A stretch of DNA of 64,000 nucleotides from Oscillatoriaceae cyanobacterium M33_DOE_052. Lineage in GTDB: Bacteria > Cyanobacteriota > Cyanobacteriia > Cyanobacteriales > Laspinemataceae. Positions 34,191-41,587 of the stretch are shown piece after piece. The notes below the pieces were generated by a model that saw nothing but the letters and a program-made list of their open reading frames with translations, had not been told where the DNA came from and made no database searches. Positions within the stretch are counted from its first letter, which is position 1. Every line of letters starts with the position of its first letter. The translations under genes were made by a program, and so were the position numbers. The DNA lies in NCBI GenBank assembly GCA_015296065.1, contig DVDU01000071.1, positions 1-64,000 of the forward strand, given 5' to 3'.

Positions 34191-34493
34191 TTGATGCTAC
34201 CCCTAATTGACATTCCTGGGATTTTCTGGTGAGCTTTGATTTATCAAAATTTTATCAAAAATTATCAAAAAGCCACTCAAAATCTTATAATTTTTGGGGA
34301 TTTTTTTTGACTTGATGTACAGCGATAAAATCTATTTATGATGATAAGATATAGTTCGTAGGGTGGGCAGTGCCAAAAGTAATGCTACTGTGAAGATGTT
34401 CTGAGGTAAGGCACTGCCCACCCTACTACTTTGTCCTTTGTCCTTTGTCACTTGACCAATTGTCTTGGGACAAGGGACAAGTGACCAGTGACA
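34191..34493. repeat. Gap with TTATCAAAA repeats and a 17-bp perfect inverted repeat
   Basis: TTATCAAAA occurs three times at 34237-34270. GTAGGGTGGGCAGTGCC (34358-34374) is perfectly complementary to GGCACTGCCCACCCTAC (34410-34426), with 35 nt between. A degenerate copy of the same element lies at 63685-63752. Positions 34431-34493 belong to the GTCCTTTGTC family. No gene is seen. Confidence 0.8.
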
Positions 34494-34718
34494 CTAGGGG
34501 GTTTGCTGGAGTTCGGGGCGTTCTTCTGCTAAAATTGCTCCGGTGACGGGGCAGACTTGAAGGCAAATGCCGCAGTCGATGCAGGTGCTAAAATCGATCC
34601 AGTACCAGTCTGTACCTTTGGAGTTTTTCCCTGGGCCTTCGTGAATGCAGGCGACGGGACAAGCATCAACGCAATCGGCGACGCCTTCGCAAGTGTTGGT
34701 GACAATTGTGTGAGCCAA
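34494..34718 (-). CDS. Two-cluster [4Fe-4S] ferredoxin
   Basis: 74 residues with two Cys clusters: CEGVADCVDACPVACIH near the N-terminus and CIDCGICLQVCPVTGAI in the C-terminal half. This is a bacterial-type dicluster ferredoxin carrying electrons in the cytoplasm. The intervening GPGKNSKGTDWYWIDF is typical of a cyanobacterial subgroup. The extra residues in the first motif leave cluster type (two 4Fe-4S, or 3Fe/4Fe) undetermined. It is the third gene of a minus-strand run after the J-domain protein and hisZ (26-bp gap to hisZ), probably co-transcribed. Confidence 0.9.
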   Translation of the reverse strand: MAHTIVTNTCEGVADCVDACPVACIHEGPGKNSKGTDWYWIDFSTCIDCGICLQVCPVTGAILAEERPELQQTP

Positions 34719-34744
34719 AGTGTGATTCCTCCCAAGATTAGCAA

Positions 34745-35977
34745 TTAGATTAAGTTTTCGATTTCCGGTTGACCGCTGCTGTTGACCCAGGCTATCTGCT
34801 TGATGCCTTTTTTCTGGGCATAGGTGCGGGCATTGTCGATGTCGGCTCCTTGCTGCAAGTAAACTTCGACGCGGATTTTATCACCGACATTGGCAGTTTT
34901 TCTGAGTTTTTCGGCGTGGGCGAAGCTAGCAGGTATGCTGCTGGAGTTACGAGGGACGACCAGCCAGTGGCTGGGGGGAGTTTGCAGGGGCAATTGTCCT
35001 GTGGGGAGCAGGACTTGGTGCAGGTCTTCGATGTTGAGGGCGAAACCGATACCGGGGATGATTTCACCTTGGGGGTGATAGAGGGCGAGGAGTTGGTCGT
35101 AACGACCTCCTTGGCCTAAAATTTGCTGTCCGGTTGGGGTTTCGCTGACGACTTCAAAGATGATGCCAGTGTAGTAGTCTATGGCTTGAATTAGGCTGAG
35201 GTCGAGGATGAGAGATTGGGTGGGTATTCCGGAGTCCTGGAGCAGGTCAATCAGGGATTTGAGGTTTTCTAGGGATTGTTGTTGATATTCGTCGAGTTCC
35301 AGGGTGCCTACTTGTTGGAGGATGTCCTGGGGACGACCTCGTAGGTCGAACAGGAATGTTGCCCGATCGCGCTGTTCGGGGGTGAGGGGGAGGGTTTCAA
35401 TGGCGATGCGATCGAGATGGGCGATCGCCAATCGCACTTTCTTGCGCAACGGCGGCGGGAAAACCGACAGCAAAGATGCGGTTAAACCCGCTTCTCCCAA
35501 AATCACCCGCCAATTCGCCACCCCCAAACTGGACAAACAATCTGCCAGCAATAGGAGAATTTCCCCATCGGCGAGCAAGCCGCCAACGCCGAGCAATTCC
35601 ACTCCCGCTTGATAAAATTCCTGCTGACTACCATAACTGGAAGCCGGAGCCCGTCGGAAGACGTTGGCATTGTAATAAAGACGCTGGGGATAAGTCGTGT
35701 CCCCCATGCGTGTTACTGCAGTGCGGGCGATCGATGCGGTCAGTTCCGGTCGCAAACCCAGGCGAATTTCCTCTTCCGAATCCAAAAGCTGAATTACAGT
35801 CGCCGGGTCGATCGCCCCCCCAGCCATCAGCGTATCCAAACGCTCCACCGTAGAAGTAATAATCCGGTGATAACCCCACTGGGCAAATACAGGGCGCAAG
35901 CGCTTTTCAATCCAGCGTTTTTGCGCCACATCCAAGGGCAATAAATCTCTAGCCCCACTGGGCGGTTGATGAATCAT
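34745..35977 (-). CDS. hisZ: ATP phosphoribosyltransferase regulatory subunit
   Basis: 410 residues. HisZ is a histidyl-tRNA-synthetase paralogue lacking the anticodon-binding function; it pairs with short HisG to catalyse and feedback-regulate the first step of histidine biosynthesis. Visible class II synthetase-like blocks are PPSGARDLLPLDV, LRPELTASIARTAVTRM, PQRLYYNANVFRR, EFYQAGVELLG, DYYTGIIFEVV and GQGGRYDQLLALY. A complete HisRS would be longer, with a full C-terminal anticodon domain. The start codon shares one base with the stop of the upstream J-domain gene (TAATG), so expression is coupled. Confidence 0.9.
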   Translation of the reverse strand: MIHQPPSGARDLLPLDVAQKRWIEKRLRPVFAQWGYHRIITSTVERLDTLMAGGAIDPATVIQLLDSEEEIRLGLRPELTASIARTAVTRMGDTTYPQRLYYNANVFRRAPASSYGSQQEFYQAGVELLGVGGLLADGEILLLLADCLSSLGVANWRVILGEAGLTASLLSVFPPPLRKKVRLAIAHLDRIAIETLPLTPEQRDRATFLFDLRGRPQDILQQVGTLELDEYQQQSLENLKSLIDLLQDSGIPTQSLILDLSLIQAIDYYTGIIFEVVSETPTGQQILGQGGRYDQLLALYHPQGEIIPGIGFALNIEDLHQVLLPTGQLPLQTPPSHWLVVPRNSSSIPASFAHAEKLRKTANVGDKIRVEVYLQQGADIDNARTYAQKKGIKQIAWVNSSGQPEIENLI

Positions 35978-36942
35978 TATTTTTTCCCACCAAAAAGACC
36001 ACCAAAGAAGCCACCACCAGATTTTTTATCATCTTTTCCCGGTTTGGCTTTTGTATTATTAGCTGCTGCTGGTTTCGCCGGAGCTTCCAGTGTTTTCTGG
36101 GCTTCTAGAGCCACTGACTCTTGTGGATTCAATTTCAACGCTTGATTAATGTGTACTTTCGCCAAAGTTACCTGATTTTGCTTTAAATAAACCATCCCCA
36201 ACAATCCGTGACAGCTACTATTTTTGGGCTCCACTTTCAGAGCTTCTTTCAGTTCTATTACGGCTTGCGTTAAATTGCCACCAGCCATTAAATCTTGAGC
36301 CCGCCGGTAATAATTATCCACTTTAGAACTAGCTGCCGCCGGTTTGGCTGCTGCTGGCGCTGCCGCTGGCGCTGCCGCCGGGTTGGCTGCTGCTGGCGCT
36401 GCTGCTGGCGCTGCTGCTGGCGCTGCTGCTGGGCTGATTTGGCGTTTCTGATCTGTACCTGGGGCTAGCTGTTTACGCAGTAGATAAACTAAGTTAAGCT
36501 GGCTGATTTCACCAATCACATGAAGTGTGCCATCAAAGGATTCATACTGAGTTTTCACCAACTCTTGCAGGGATTTTTGGTAGCTTGCTTCCCAGTCTTG
36601 AGCCTCCAGTAATTGCTGCGCTGGGGCAAAGGTGAGATGAATTCTATCTTTTTCTTGTCCCAGCCGTTCGCCCATTTTTCGCAACACTACCCCGTACTCA
36701 GTGCGCTGGCCATCAGCACTCAATTTCGTGTAAGCGGGATTGACCAGTTTAGAAAATAAATCGCTGGCCAGCTTTTTTCCTTCGGGTGTTTCAGCTTTGC
36801 AGCTATCTGGGTGCAGGCGGCGAGCAATTTGCATATATCGCTTGCGGATATCATTGCCAGAGGCATCTAAGGCCACCCCCAAGATGGCGTAGTGGTCGGT
36901 GAAGTCGTATTCAAATAAGCCTTGTGCGATTTTGAAAGACAT
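35977..36942 (-). CDS. J-domain/TPR protein
   Basis: 321 residues. A J domain occupies about 14-75 (DHYAILGVALDASGNDIRKR, with the essential HPD in RRLHPDSC), so it should stimulate a DnaK-type Hsp70. It is followed by a helical region, an Ala/Pro-rich tandem linker (APAAAPAAANPAAAPAAAP, about 195-225), two to three TPRs (YYRRAQDLMAGGNLTQAVIE, LLGMVYLKQNQVTLAKVHIN) and a basic, glycine-rich tail (GGGFFGGLFGGKK). It lacks the zinc finger of DnaJ. It is the first gene of a run with hisZ and a ferredoxin. The client is unknown. Confidence 0.88.
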   Translation of the reverse strand: MSFKIAQGLFEYDFTDHYAILGVALDASGNDIRKRYMQIARRLHPDSCKAETPEGKKLASDLFSKLVNPAYTKLSADGQRTEYGVVLRKMGERLGQEKDRIHLTFAPAQQLLEAQDWEASYQKSLQELVKTQYESFDGTLHVIGEISQLNLVYLLRKQLAPGTDQKRQISPAAAPAAAPAAAPAAANPAAAPAAAPAAAKPAAASSKVDNYYRRAQDLMAGGNLTQAVIELKEALKVEPKNSSCHGLLGMVYLKQNQVTLAKVHINQALKLNPQESVALEAQKTLEAPAKPAAANNTKAKPGKDDKKSGGGFFGGLFGGKK

Positions 36943-37041
36943 AGTAGCGATTTCTATATCCCCGATGTGGTGGGCTACTTTCTAGTTTAGGGGTGAATGG
37001 GGGGGGTTAGGGAGGGAAAGTAGTTGGGCTTTAGCGGAAGC

Positions 37042-37109
37042 GGGCGAAGCAAGCGGGTAATGGGTTATCAGTGAGGAAGTCACAGGTGTGGAGCCCGTTT
37101 GCTTCGCCC
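37042..37109. repeat. Inverted repeat GGGCGAAGCAAGCGGG ... CCCGTTTGCTTCGCCC
   Basis: 16-bp arms with one mismatch surround a 36-nt interior, ending exactly before the stop codon of the IMPase gene (37110). A half copy of the GTTGGGCTTTAGC family precedes it at 37022-37035. It may act as a 3'-end structure for the IMPase transcript. Confidence 0.7.
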
Positions 37110-37946
37110 CTAGAGATCCTTCTTTTCTGGGCGGACTTCCTCTAAGGCGCTGCTGATGCTGGTGTGGAGGAGACCGTTACTGGCGAGAATGCGTCCGGAG
37201 CTAAGGTTAACGGGGTTGCCTTGGTAGTCGGTGATTTTGCCCCCTGCTTCTTCTACCATCACAATACCAGCGGCGATGTCCCAGAGGGATAGACCGCGCT
37301 CCCAGTAGCCGTCTAAACGACCGGCGGCGACATATGCTAAGTCGAGGGCGGCGGACCCGGAGCGGCGCACGCCTTGGGTAAGGTGGGTGAGGTGGCAGAA
37401 TTCGGGATAATTGGTGTCGGTGGTTTGGCGTCGATCGTATGCGAAACCCGTCACTAACAGGCTTTTGCTCAGCTCCGATATTGGGGAAACTTTCAGGGGT
37501 TGACCATTGCAGGTAGCGCCCAAACCTCTAGCTCCCTGAAACAATTCTTGATAAAAGGGGGCGTAAATGGCGCCTGCTTGGGGGATACCACCCTGGAGGA
37601 TGGCGATCGAGACGGCAAAAACGGGGTATTGGTGGGCAAAGTTGGTGGTGCCATCTAAGGGGTCGATCGCCCAGACAAACTCACTATCTTGGTTGCCCAA
37701 TTTGCCGCTTTCCTCTGTCAAGATGGCATGGTCGGGGAAATGCTGCTGCAATATAGGAATGATGGCAGCTTCCGATGCTTTATCCGCTTCCGTGACCAAA
37801 TCTCCGGGTCGCTTTTCCTGTACTGATTTTAAGTTACCCCAGTAGGATTGCAGCACTTTACCGCCAGCTTGGGCGGCTTTGGTGGCAACTTCCAGAAATG
37901 TTTGCAGTTGTGCGGTTTCAGGAAAATCCGGTGAATTATTACTCAT
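37110..37946 (-). CDS. suhB: Inositol monophosphatase family protein
   Basis: 278 residues. A Mg2+-dependent phosphatase of the IMPase/FBPase/CysQ superfamily, cytoplasmic. Metal-binding motifs are present: GDLVTEADKASE, the ILTEESG motif and the signature WAIDPLDGTTNFAH, plus the C-terminal LWDIAAGIVMVEEAGG. Substrate preference (inositol-1-phosphate, or another sugar phosphate) cannot be read from the sequence. It lies downstream of nothing obvious and is flanked by repeats. The length is normal. Confidence 0.9.
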   Translation of the reverse strand: MSNNSPDFPETAQLQTFLEVATKAAQAGGKVLQSYWGNLKSVQEKRPGDLVTEADKASEAAIIPILQQHFPDHAILTEESGKLGNQDSEFVWAIDPLDGTTNFAHQYPVFAVSIAILQGGIPQAGAIYAPFYQELFQGARGLGATCNGQPLKVSPISELSKSLLVTGFAYDRRQTTDTNYPEFCHLTHLTQGVRRSGSAALDLAYVAAGRLDGYWERGLSLWDIAAGIVMVEEAGGKITDYQGNPVNLSSGRILASNGLLHTSISSALEEVRPEKKDL

Positions 37947-37988
37947 GTCAATTGGGGATAATAAGTTTGGGGGTTCTGTGGGAGCAAT

Positions 37989-38483
37989 TTATGAATTGCT
38001 CCTACGATCCAGACGGCGGAACTGAGCGGGGGTCAGACGCAGGGGTTTTTGAGGGTTCCAGATGCCTAACTCTTGCAGTCGGGCCGATTTTTGGGCGTAG
38101 TCCAGACGCTGCTCGTGTTTGGTGTTGGGCGATCGGGACGCCGCCAATACATACCCATCCCGTACCAGCACCTCCTGCACCAGTTGACCATCCAGCCAAA
38201 TGTACCCCAACTGGCGTCCCCATCCATCCTGAGTTTCCACGTCATACTGCAGCAGCACTAATTTCCCCTCCACCATTTGCCGCAGCTTCTCCTTAGCTAC
38301 TGGTCCATGAGGCTCTTGGCGCCAGTCTGGCGCCTCAATTCCCAACAGCCTTAATTTCTGCGGGCCTGTAGTATTGGCAATTTCCAAAGTTTGGCCGCTC
38401 AGGACTCGCGCCACTTTTACTTTCACACCCTGGGGAGGTGTTTCTAGTTGGCAGCTCGTCAGCAGGAAGCACACCAGCAACAT
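37989..38483 (-). CDS. Thermonuclease-like (SNase) lipoprotein
   Basis: 164 residues from the ATG at 38483; the adjacent GTG one codon upstream is equally possible. The N-terminus MLLVCFLLTSCQLETPP is a short lipoprotein signal with lipobox LLTSC. The SNase fold follows: VKVARVLSGQTLEI, LRLLGIEAPDW, EKLRQMVEGKLVLLQYDVET, YIWLDGQLVQEVLVRDGYV. Canonical SNase active-site residues are Arg35, Glu43 and Arg87. Here LRLLGIEAPD supplies an Arg and Asp/Glu, but the rest is not certain. The open frame continues upstream through a GGGGAGCA tract, so the natural N-terminus may have been altered by repeat insertion. Confidence 0.75.
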   Translation of the reverse strand: MLLVCFLLTSCQLETPPQGVKVKVARVLSGQTLEIANTTGPQKLRLLGIEAPDWRQEPHGPVAKEKLRQMVEGKLVLLQYDVETQDGWGRQLGYIWLDGQLVQEVLVRDGYVLAASRSPNTKHEQRLDYAQKSARLQELGIWNPQKPLRLTPAQFRRLDRRSNS

Positions 38484-38492
38484 CACGATGGT

Positions 38493-38635
38493 GGGGAGCA
38501 GGGGAGCGGGGGAGCAGGGGAGCGGGGGAGCAGGGGAGCAGGGGAGCGGGGGAGCAGGGGAGCAGGGGAGCAGGGGGTGTATGCCCTCACCCCGTCTCCC
38601 CGTCTCCCCGTCTCCCCGTCTCCCCCTCCCCGGTT
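38493..38635. repeat. GGGGAGCAGGGGAGCGGG tandem tract between TNase and FdC2 genes
   Basis: About nine GGGGAGCA/GGGGAGCG units (38493-38575) and four CCGTCTCC units (38592-38630) lie between the ferredoxin stop (38641) and the nuclease start (38483). The minus-strand frame stays open throughout. Confidence 0.9.
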
Positions 38636-38640
38636 GCTCC

Positions 38641-39009
38641 CTAGTCCTCATCCAAGGGGAGCGATCGGCGCACCTTGCCCTTGCCAAAGTAGCGCCCAAA
38701 TTGCAGTTCGTAAACTTCATCCTCATCTTGGGTTTCGACTTCCAGGGGCGATCGGGGATAGCTAACGCAAAGGAGGGCATAACCTTCCGATCGCAAATGC
38801 GGGGAAATTCCCATCGCTTCCGGCTGGTAAACTTCTCCCGATTTTATCCTGACCGCACAGGCGGTGCAGGCCCCATTGCGACAGGAAAAGGGCAGCTCAA
38901 TCCCTTGGCTTTCCGCGTATTGCAGGATGTAGCGGTCTTCGGGAACTTCCAAGGTGTAGCGGGTTCCCTCTTGGCGGTAGTGAATCTTGACAGTGTGGGT
39001 GCGGGTCAT
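38641..39009 (-). CDS. [2Fe-2S] ferredoxin of the FdC2 type
   Basis: 122 residues from the ATG at 39009 (MTRTHTVKIHYRQEG). A plant-type [2Fe-2S] domain with cluster ligands in CRNGACTAC and a distant Cys (ALLCVSYP). The C-terminal extension LEVETQDEDEVYELQFGRYF is the hallmark of the FdC2 group shared by cyanobacteria and chloroplasts, as recalled from the plant homologue. FdC2 proteins are ferredoxin-like with altered redox potential and a role outside bulk photosynthetic transfer; their partners are incompletely known. Cytoplasmic. It lies upstream of the nuclease gene across a repeat tract. Confidence 0.88.
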   Translation of the reverse strand: MTRTHTVKIHYRQEGTRYTLEVPEDRYILQYAESQGIELPFSCRNGACTACAVRIKSGEVYQPEAMGISPHLRSEGYALLCVSYPRSPLEVETQDEDEVYELQFGRYFGKGKVRRSLPLDED

Positions 39010-39298
39010 GGGTGAATGGGGGAGTTTCATGGTAGAGAGGGTGTTTCATTCGCAGAAAGCACACTCAGCATTGTGCTGGCGCCCCCAATCTCTGGGGCGA
39101 CGGCTCCCAGTATGCTACCATAGAAGAGGGGACGCCAAAACTAATCCCTTTCCCAGAGCGAAACCAAACAAATAAAAAAATTTGGCTTAGCTACTTGACA
39201 AACCCTCATCCCATCGGCTAAGATGTTTATCTTGTTAGGTAAGAAACAGTAATCCCTTTGCGGGATGGAAACAACACAAAACTAAATAAATTTGCCTT

Positions 39299-39385
39299 GG
39301 AGAGGTGGCCGAGTGGTTGAAGGCGCAGCACTGGAAATGCTGTTTGGGGGTAACTTCAACGAGGGTTCGAATCCCTCCCTCTCCG
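39299..39385 (+). tRNA. tRNA-Ser (GGA anticodon)
   Basis: 87 nt with acceptor GGAGAGG/CCTCTCC plus discriminator G. The D-arm region is GTGGCCGAGTGG. The anticodon stem-loop is CAGCA-CTGGAAA-TGCTG (anticodon GGA, reads UCC/UCU). There is a long class II variable arm, and the T-arm GGTTCGAATCC. CCA is not encoded. It is followed 15 nt later by a hairpin terminator. Confidence 0.95.
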
Positions 39386-39398
39386 TTAACACAGAAGC

Positions 39399-39433
39399 AA
39401 AAAACCCGGTTTCTTTGAGAAACCGGGTTTTTT
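39399..39433 (+). terminator. Terminator of tRNA-Ser, built from the AGAAACCCGGTTTCT palindrome
   Basis: AAAAAACCCGGTTTCT and AGAAACCGGGTTTTTT form a stem of about 15 bp with a TTG loop. The 3' arm ends in a run of six T. The palindrome belongs to the dispersed family also seen at 15980, 33170-33240, 42868-42945, 50890-51060, 51365-51560 and 61388-61450. Confidence 0.85.
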
Positions 39434-39454
39434 ACTGGGTGAAAACCCAATAAC

Positions 39455-41221
39455 CTACTTGCCCGCAGGCGCAGTTTGTCGCTTCTTGCGGTTTTGGTTT
39501 TCTACGCTGATGCCCAGCACCCACATGGTCACAAGCACTACACCCAACCACTGGTAAAGTCCGAGCTTTTCATTAATGAAAAATAAAGCCATCAAACTGG
39601 TCAGAGCCGGACCGGTGGCGGAAACCACCGAGGCTAGAGCCGCACCAATCAGAGGAATGCCGAAGTTATTCAAAACATAACCGATTAACGTGGTAAAGAA
39701 CAAAACTATAGCTCCGCCACACAACGGCCCCCAGTTTTCTGGCTTCACCTCGAAGGGGAACAGGGGCAAACTCAACAGTGCCAACAACCAAGTCACGGTA
39801 AAGTTCACCACTGTATAGGGAGCGGGGTGGAATTTCTTCATGCCACTGACTTGCGTCAGAATCACGTAGCCTGCGAAAGTCACCCCAGAAGCAGCAGCGG
39901 TCATGGCTCCGAGCAAAAAGTTACCGTTACCAGGTCCGCCGGTGAGTCTTTCAGCGGGAATGGTGAGGAATACCCCCAGGTAAATCGTGGCTACTGCCAA
40001 AGCGAGGATAGCACTGGGGCGAGAGCCGAACACTAGCCACGCCAGCAATACCGTCACCGTGGGGAAAATGAAGAAAATGGCCGTAGCCACCCCAGTGGGA
40101 GCGTTACCGAGGGCGATGTAGATAAAGCACTGGGAGACAAATAGAAAGAAGCCACTACCGACCACCACCCAGAGTAAGCCGCGCTTTTCTGGGTTCCAAA
40201 GCTGCTTGATATCCCGCCAGGTGTTGGGATAGATGCGCGGAGCGATGAGAAATGCCATAATGGGCGCGACCAAGCTGTAGCGCATGGCCAGAATTAACAG
40301 GGAGTTGTTAAAACTGGGGCTGATAAAGCCTCCGATGTCCACCATCCCCAGGATGGTTTGTTTGCTCAGAATAATTCTGGTGACGATGTTCTGGAAGGAA
40401 ATCGTTACGGAGGAGAACAAAACCAGCATCAAGCCGGTGACGAAGAGGTTGGGTTCGCCTTCGGCTGCAGGAGGCGCTGCTGGGGTAGGTGCGGTTTGGG
40501 GGGGGGCTACCGTTGGTGGTGCCACTGGGGGCACTGGCGGCGGCTGTAATTGCCCTCCCTGTCTCTGCTGATATTGGGAGACTAGGTTTTGAGCGCTGGC
40601 GTTGATGCTGCTGGCGTCTTCTTGCAGTTGGGAAATTAGCCGATCGACCAGGGTTTCCAGTATCACCTCTCCTTGCTGCTGCAGGGAGTGCATCCGGCTT
40701 AACTGCTGGGAAAGGGAGCTTTGATAGCTGCTCAGTTCCTGTTGCAGGGTTTTAAAAGTGGCGTTGAGGGTGCTATCTAACCCGGAGAGCAGGCGATAAG
40801 CATCGTCACTGTAGTTAGTCTGAGGCGGAGCGGGAGCAAAACTCTGGGGGGGAGCGGATCCAGTAATGGCTTGGCGCTCAGTGGCGGCGAGGATCTCTTT
40901 TAACCTCTGGCTCAAGTCTTCCTGCAGGTGGGATGCCAGGACTTGGGCCAGTTGCTTGGACCACATTTGCTGCTGGGCGATTTGCCGCTGGTTCACGGAC
41001 TGCATTTGCCGTCCGAGAATCTGCTGCTGCTGGCTTTGCAGTTTGGTGATGTCGTCCATGAGGCGGGTTTTCTCAGCTTGGAGCCGCGCCACTTCCTGTG
41101 TGAGCTGAACTGTGAGGTTTTGCTGTACGCTTCTAATCTCCTGTGTCATTGATGCCAGGAGATTTTGCAGTTCTCTAGGATCCTCTGGCCTAGAGTTGGG
41201 TAGATTGTCCAGTGGCCCCAT
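39455..41221 (-). CDS. Coiled-coil / EamA (DMT) transporter fusion
   Basis: 588 residues. Residues 1-230 are hydrophilic, Gln-rich coiled coil (SVQQNLTVQLTQEVARLQAE, QLSRMHSLQQQGEVILETL), then a Pro-rich linker (PPPVPPVAPPTVAPPQTAP). Residues 260-575 contain about ten transmembrane helices of the drug/metabolite transporter superfamily with two EamA halves (FIYIALGNAPTGVATAIFFI, ALASVVSATGPALTSLMALF). The N-terminus is probably cytoplasmic. Ordinary DMT transporters are about 300 residues, so the long coiled-coil head is unusual and suggests oligomerisation or tethering. The substrate is unknown. Confidence 0.88.
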   Translation of the reverse strand: MGPLDNLPNSRPEDPRELQNLLASMTQEIRSVQQNLTVQLTQEVARLQAEKTRLMDDITKLQSQQQQILGRQMQSVNQRQIAQQQMWSKQLAQVLASHLQEDLSQRLKEILAATERQAITGSAPPQSFAPAPPQTNYSDDAYRLLSGLDSTLNATFKTLQQELSSYQSSLSQQLSRMHSLQQQGEVILETLVDRLISQLQEDASSINASAQNLVSQYQQRQGGQLQPPPVPPVAPPTVAPPQTAPTPAAPPAAEGEPNLFVTGLMLVLFSSVTISFQNIVTRIILSKQTILGMVDIGGFISPSFNNSLLILAMRYSLVAPIMAFLIAPRIYPNTWRDIKQLWNPEKRGLLWVVVGSGFFLFVSQCFIYIALGNAPTGVATAIFFIFPTVTVLLAWLVFGSRPSAILALAVATIYLGVFLTIPAERLTGGPGNGNFLLGAMTAAASGVTFAGYVILTQVSGMKKFHPAPYTVVNFTVTWLLALLSLPLFPFEVKPENWGPLCGGAIVLFFTTLIGYVLNNFGIPLIGAALASVVSATGPALTSLMALFFINEKLGLYQWLGVVLVTMWVLGISVENQNRKKRQTAPAGK

Positions 41222-41587
41222 TATGTGTCACCTTCTAGCTTGTTTGTTGACAAAAACTATGATTGAGTACCTTTAGCCTTTGGATTGGGAGCGTGAATGG
41301 ATTTTTTTCCAACTGGGCTATTCTGTGGAGCGATGATTTTCCCTGGTGGCAGATTTTTCCAGTCGGTGTGACTGGTGTAGTCCCACATTGATTGTAGGGG
41401 GGAAGGACAAGAGTGTGGCATACCGTGGCGTAGGAACACGGCGTGCCGTAGGGATAAGGCATACCTTGTCCCTACAATCGAGCTGCACCTAGATGTCTCA
41501 GCCCCTACAACTTGCCAGTGATATGGGGTATTTTATCCGATCGCTCCCACCTCGCGAACGCCCTCAATGTGCGTCGCGCTAGCGTCG
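41222..41587. repeat. Gap with CATACCGTGGCGTAGG / CGGCGTGCCGTAGGG inverted element
   Basis: Positions 41414-41481 contain GGCATACCGTGGCGTAGG, ACGGCGTGCCGTAGGG and GGCATACCTTGTCCCTAC, related units that can fold back on each other. Further left, the 5' flank of the transporter gene is unremarkable. No gene is seen. Confidence 0.6.

Noticed and set aside
38374-39015. A 213-codon plus-strand frame over the TNase/FdC2 region
   Set aside because: It passes through the tandem tract and is complementary to two real genes; its apparent repeats are tract-derived.
39243-39271. A CRISPR-like repeat (GAAAC...AATCCCTTTGCGGGAT...GGAAAC) upstream of the tRNA
   Set aside because: Only one copy is present, with no spacer-repeat periodicity and no cas genes nearby. 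It may be a chance or remnant match, so no array is called.
39235-39450. A 71-codon frame antisense to tRNA-Ser
   Set aside because: It overlaps the tRNA and its terminator and has no protein-like features.
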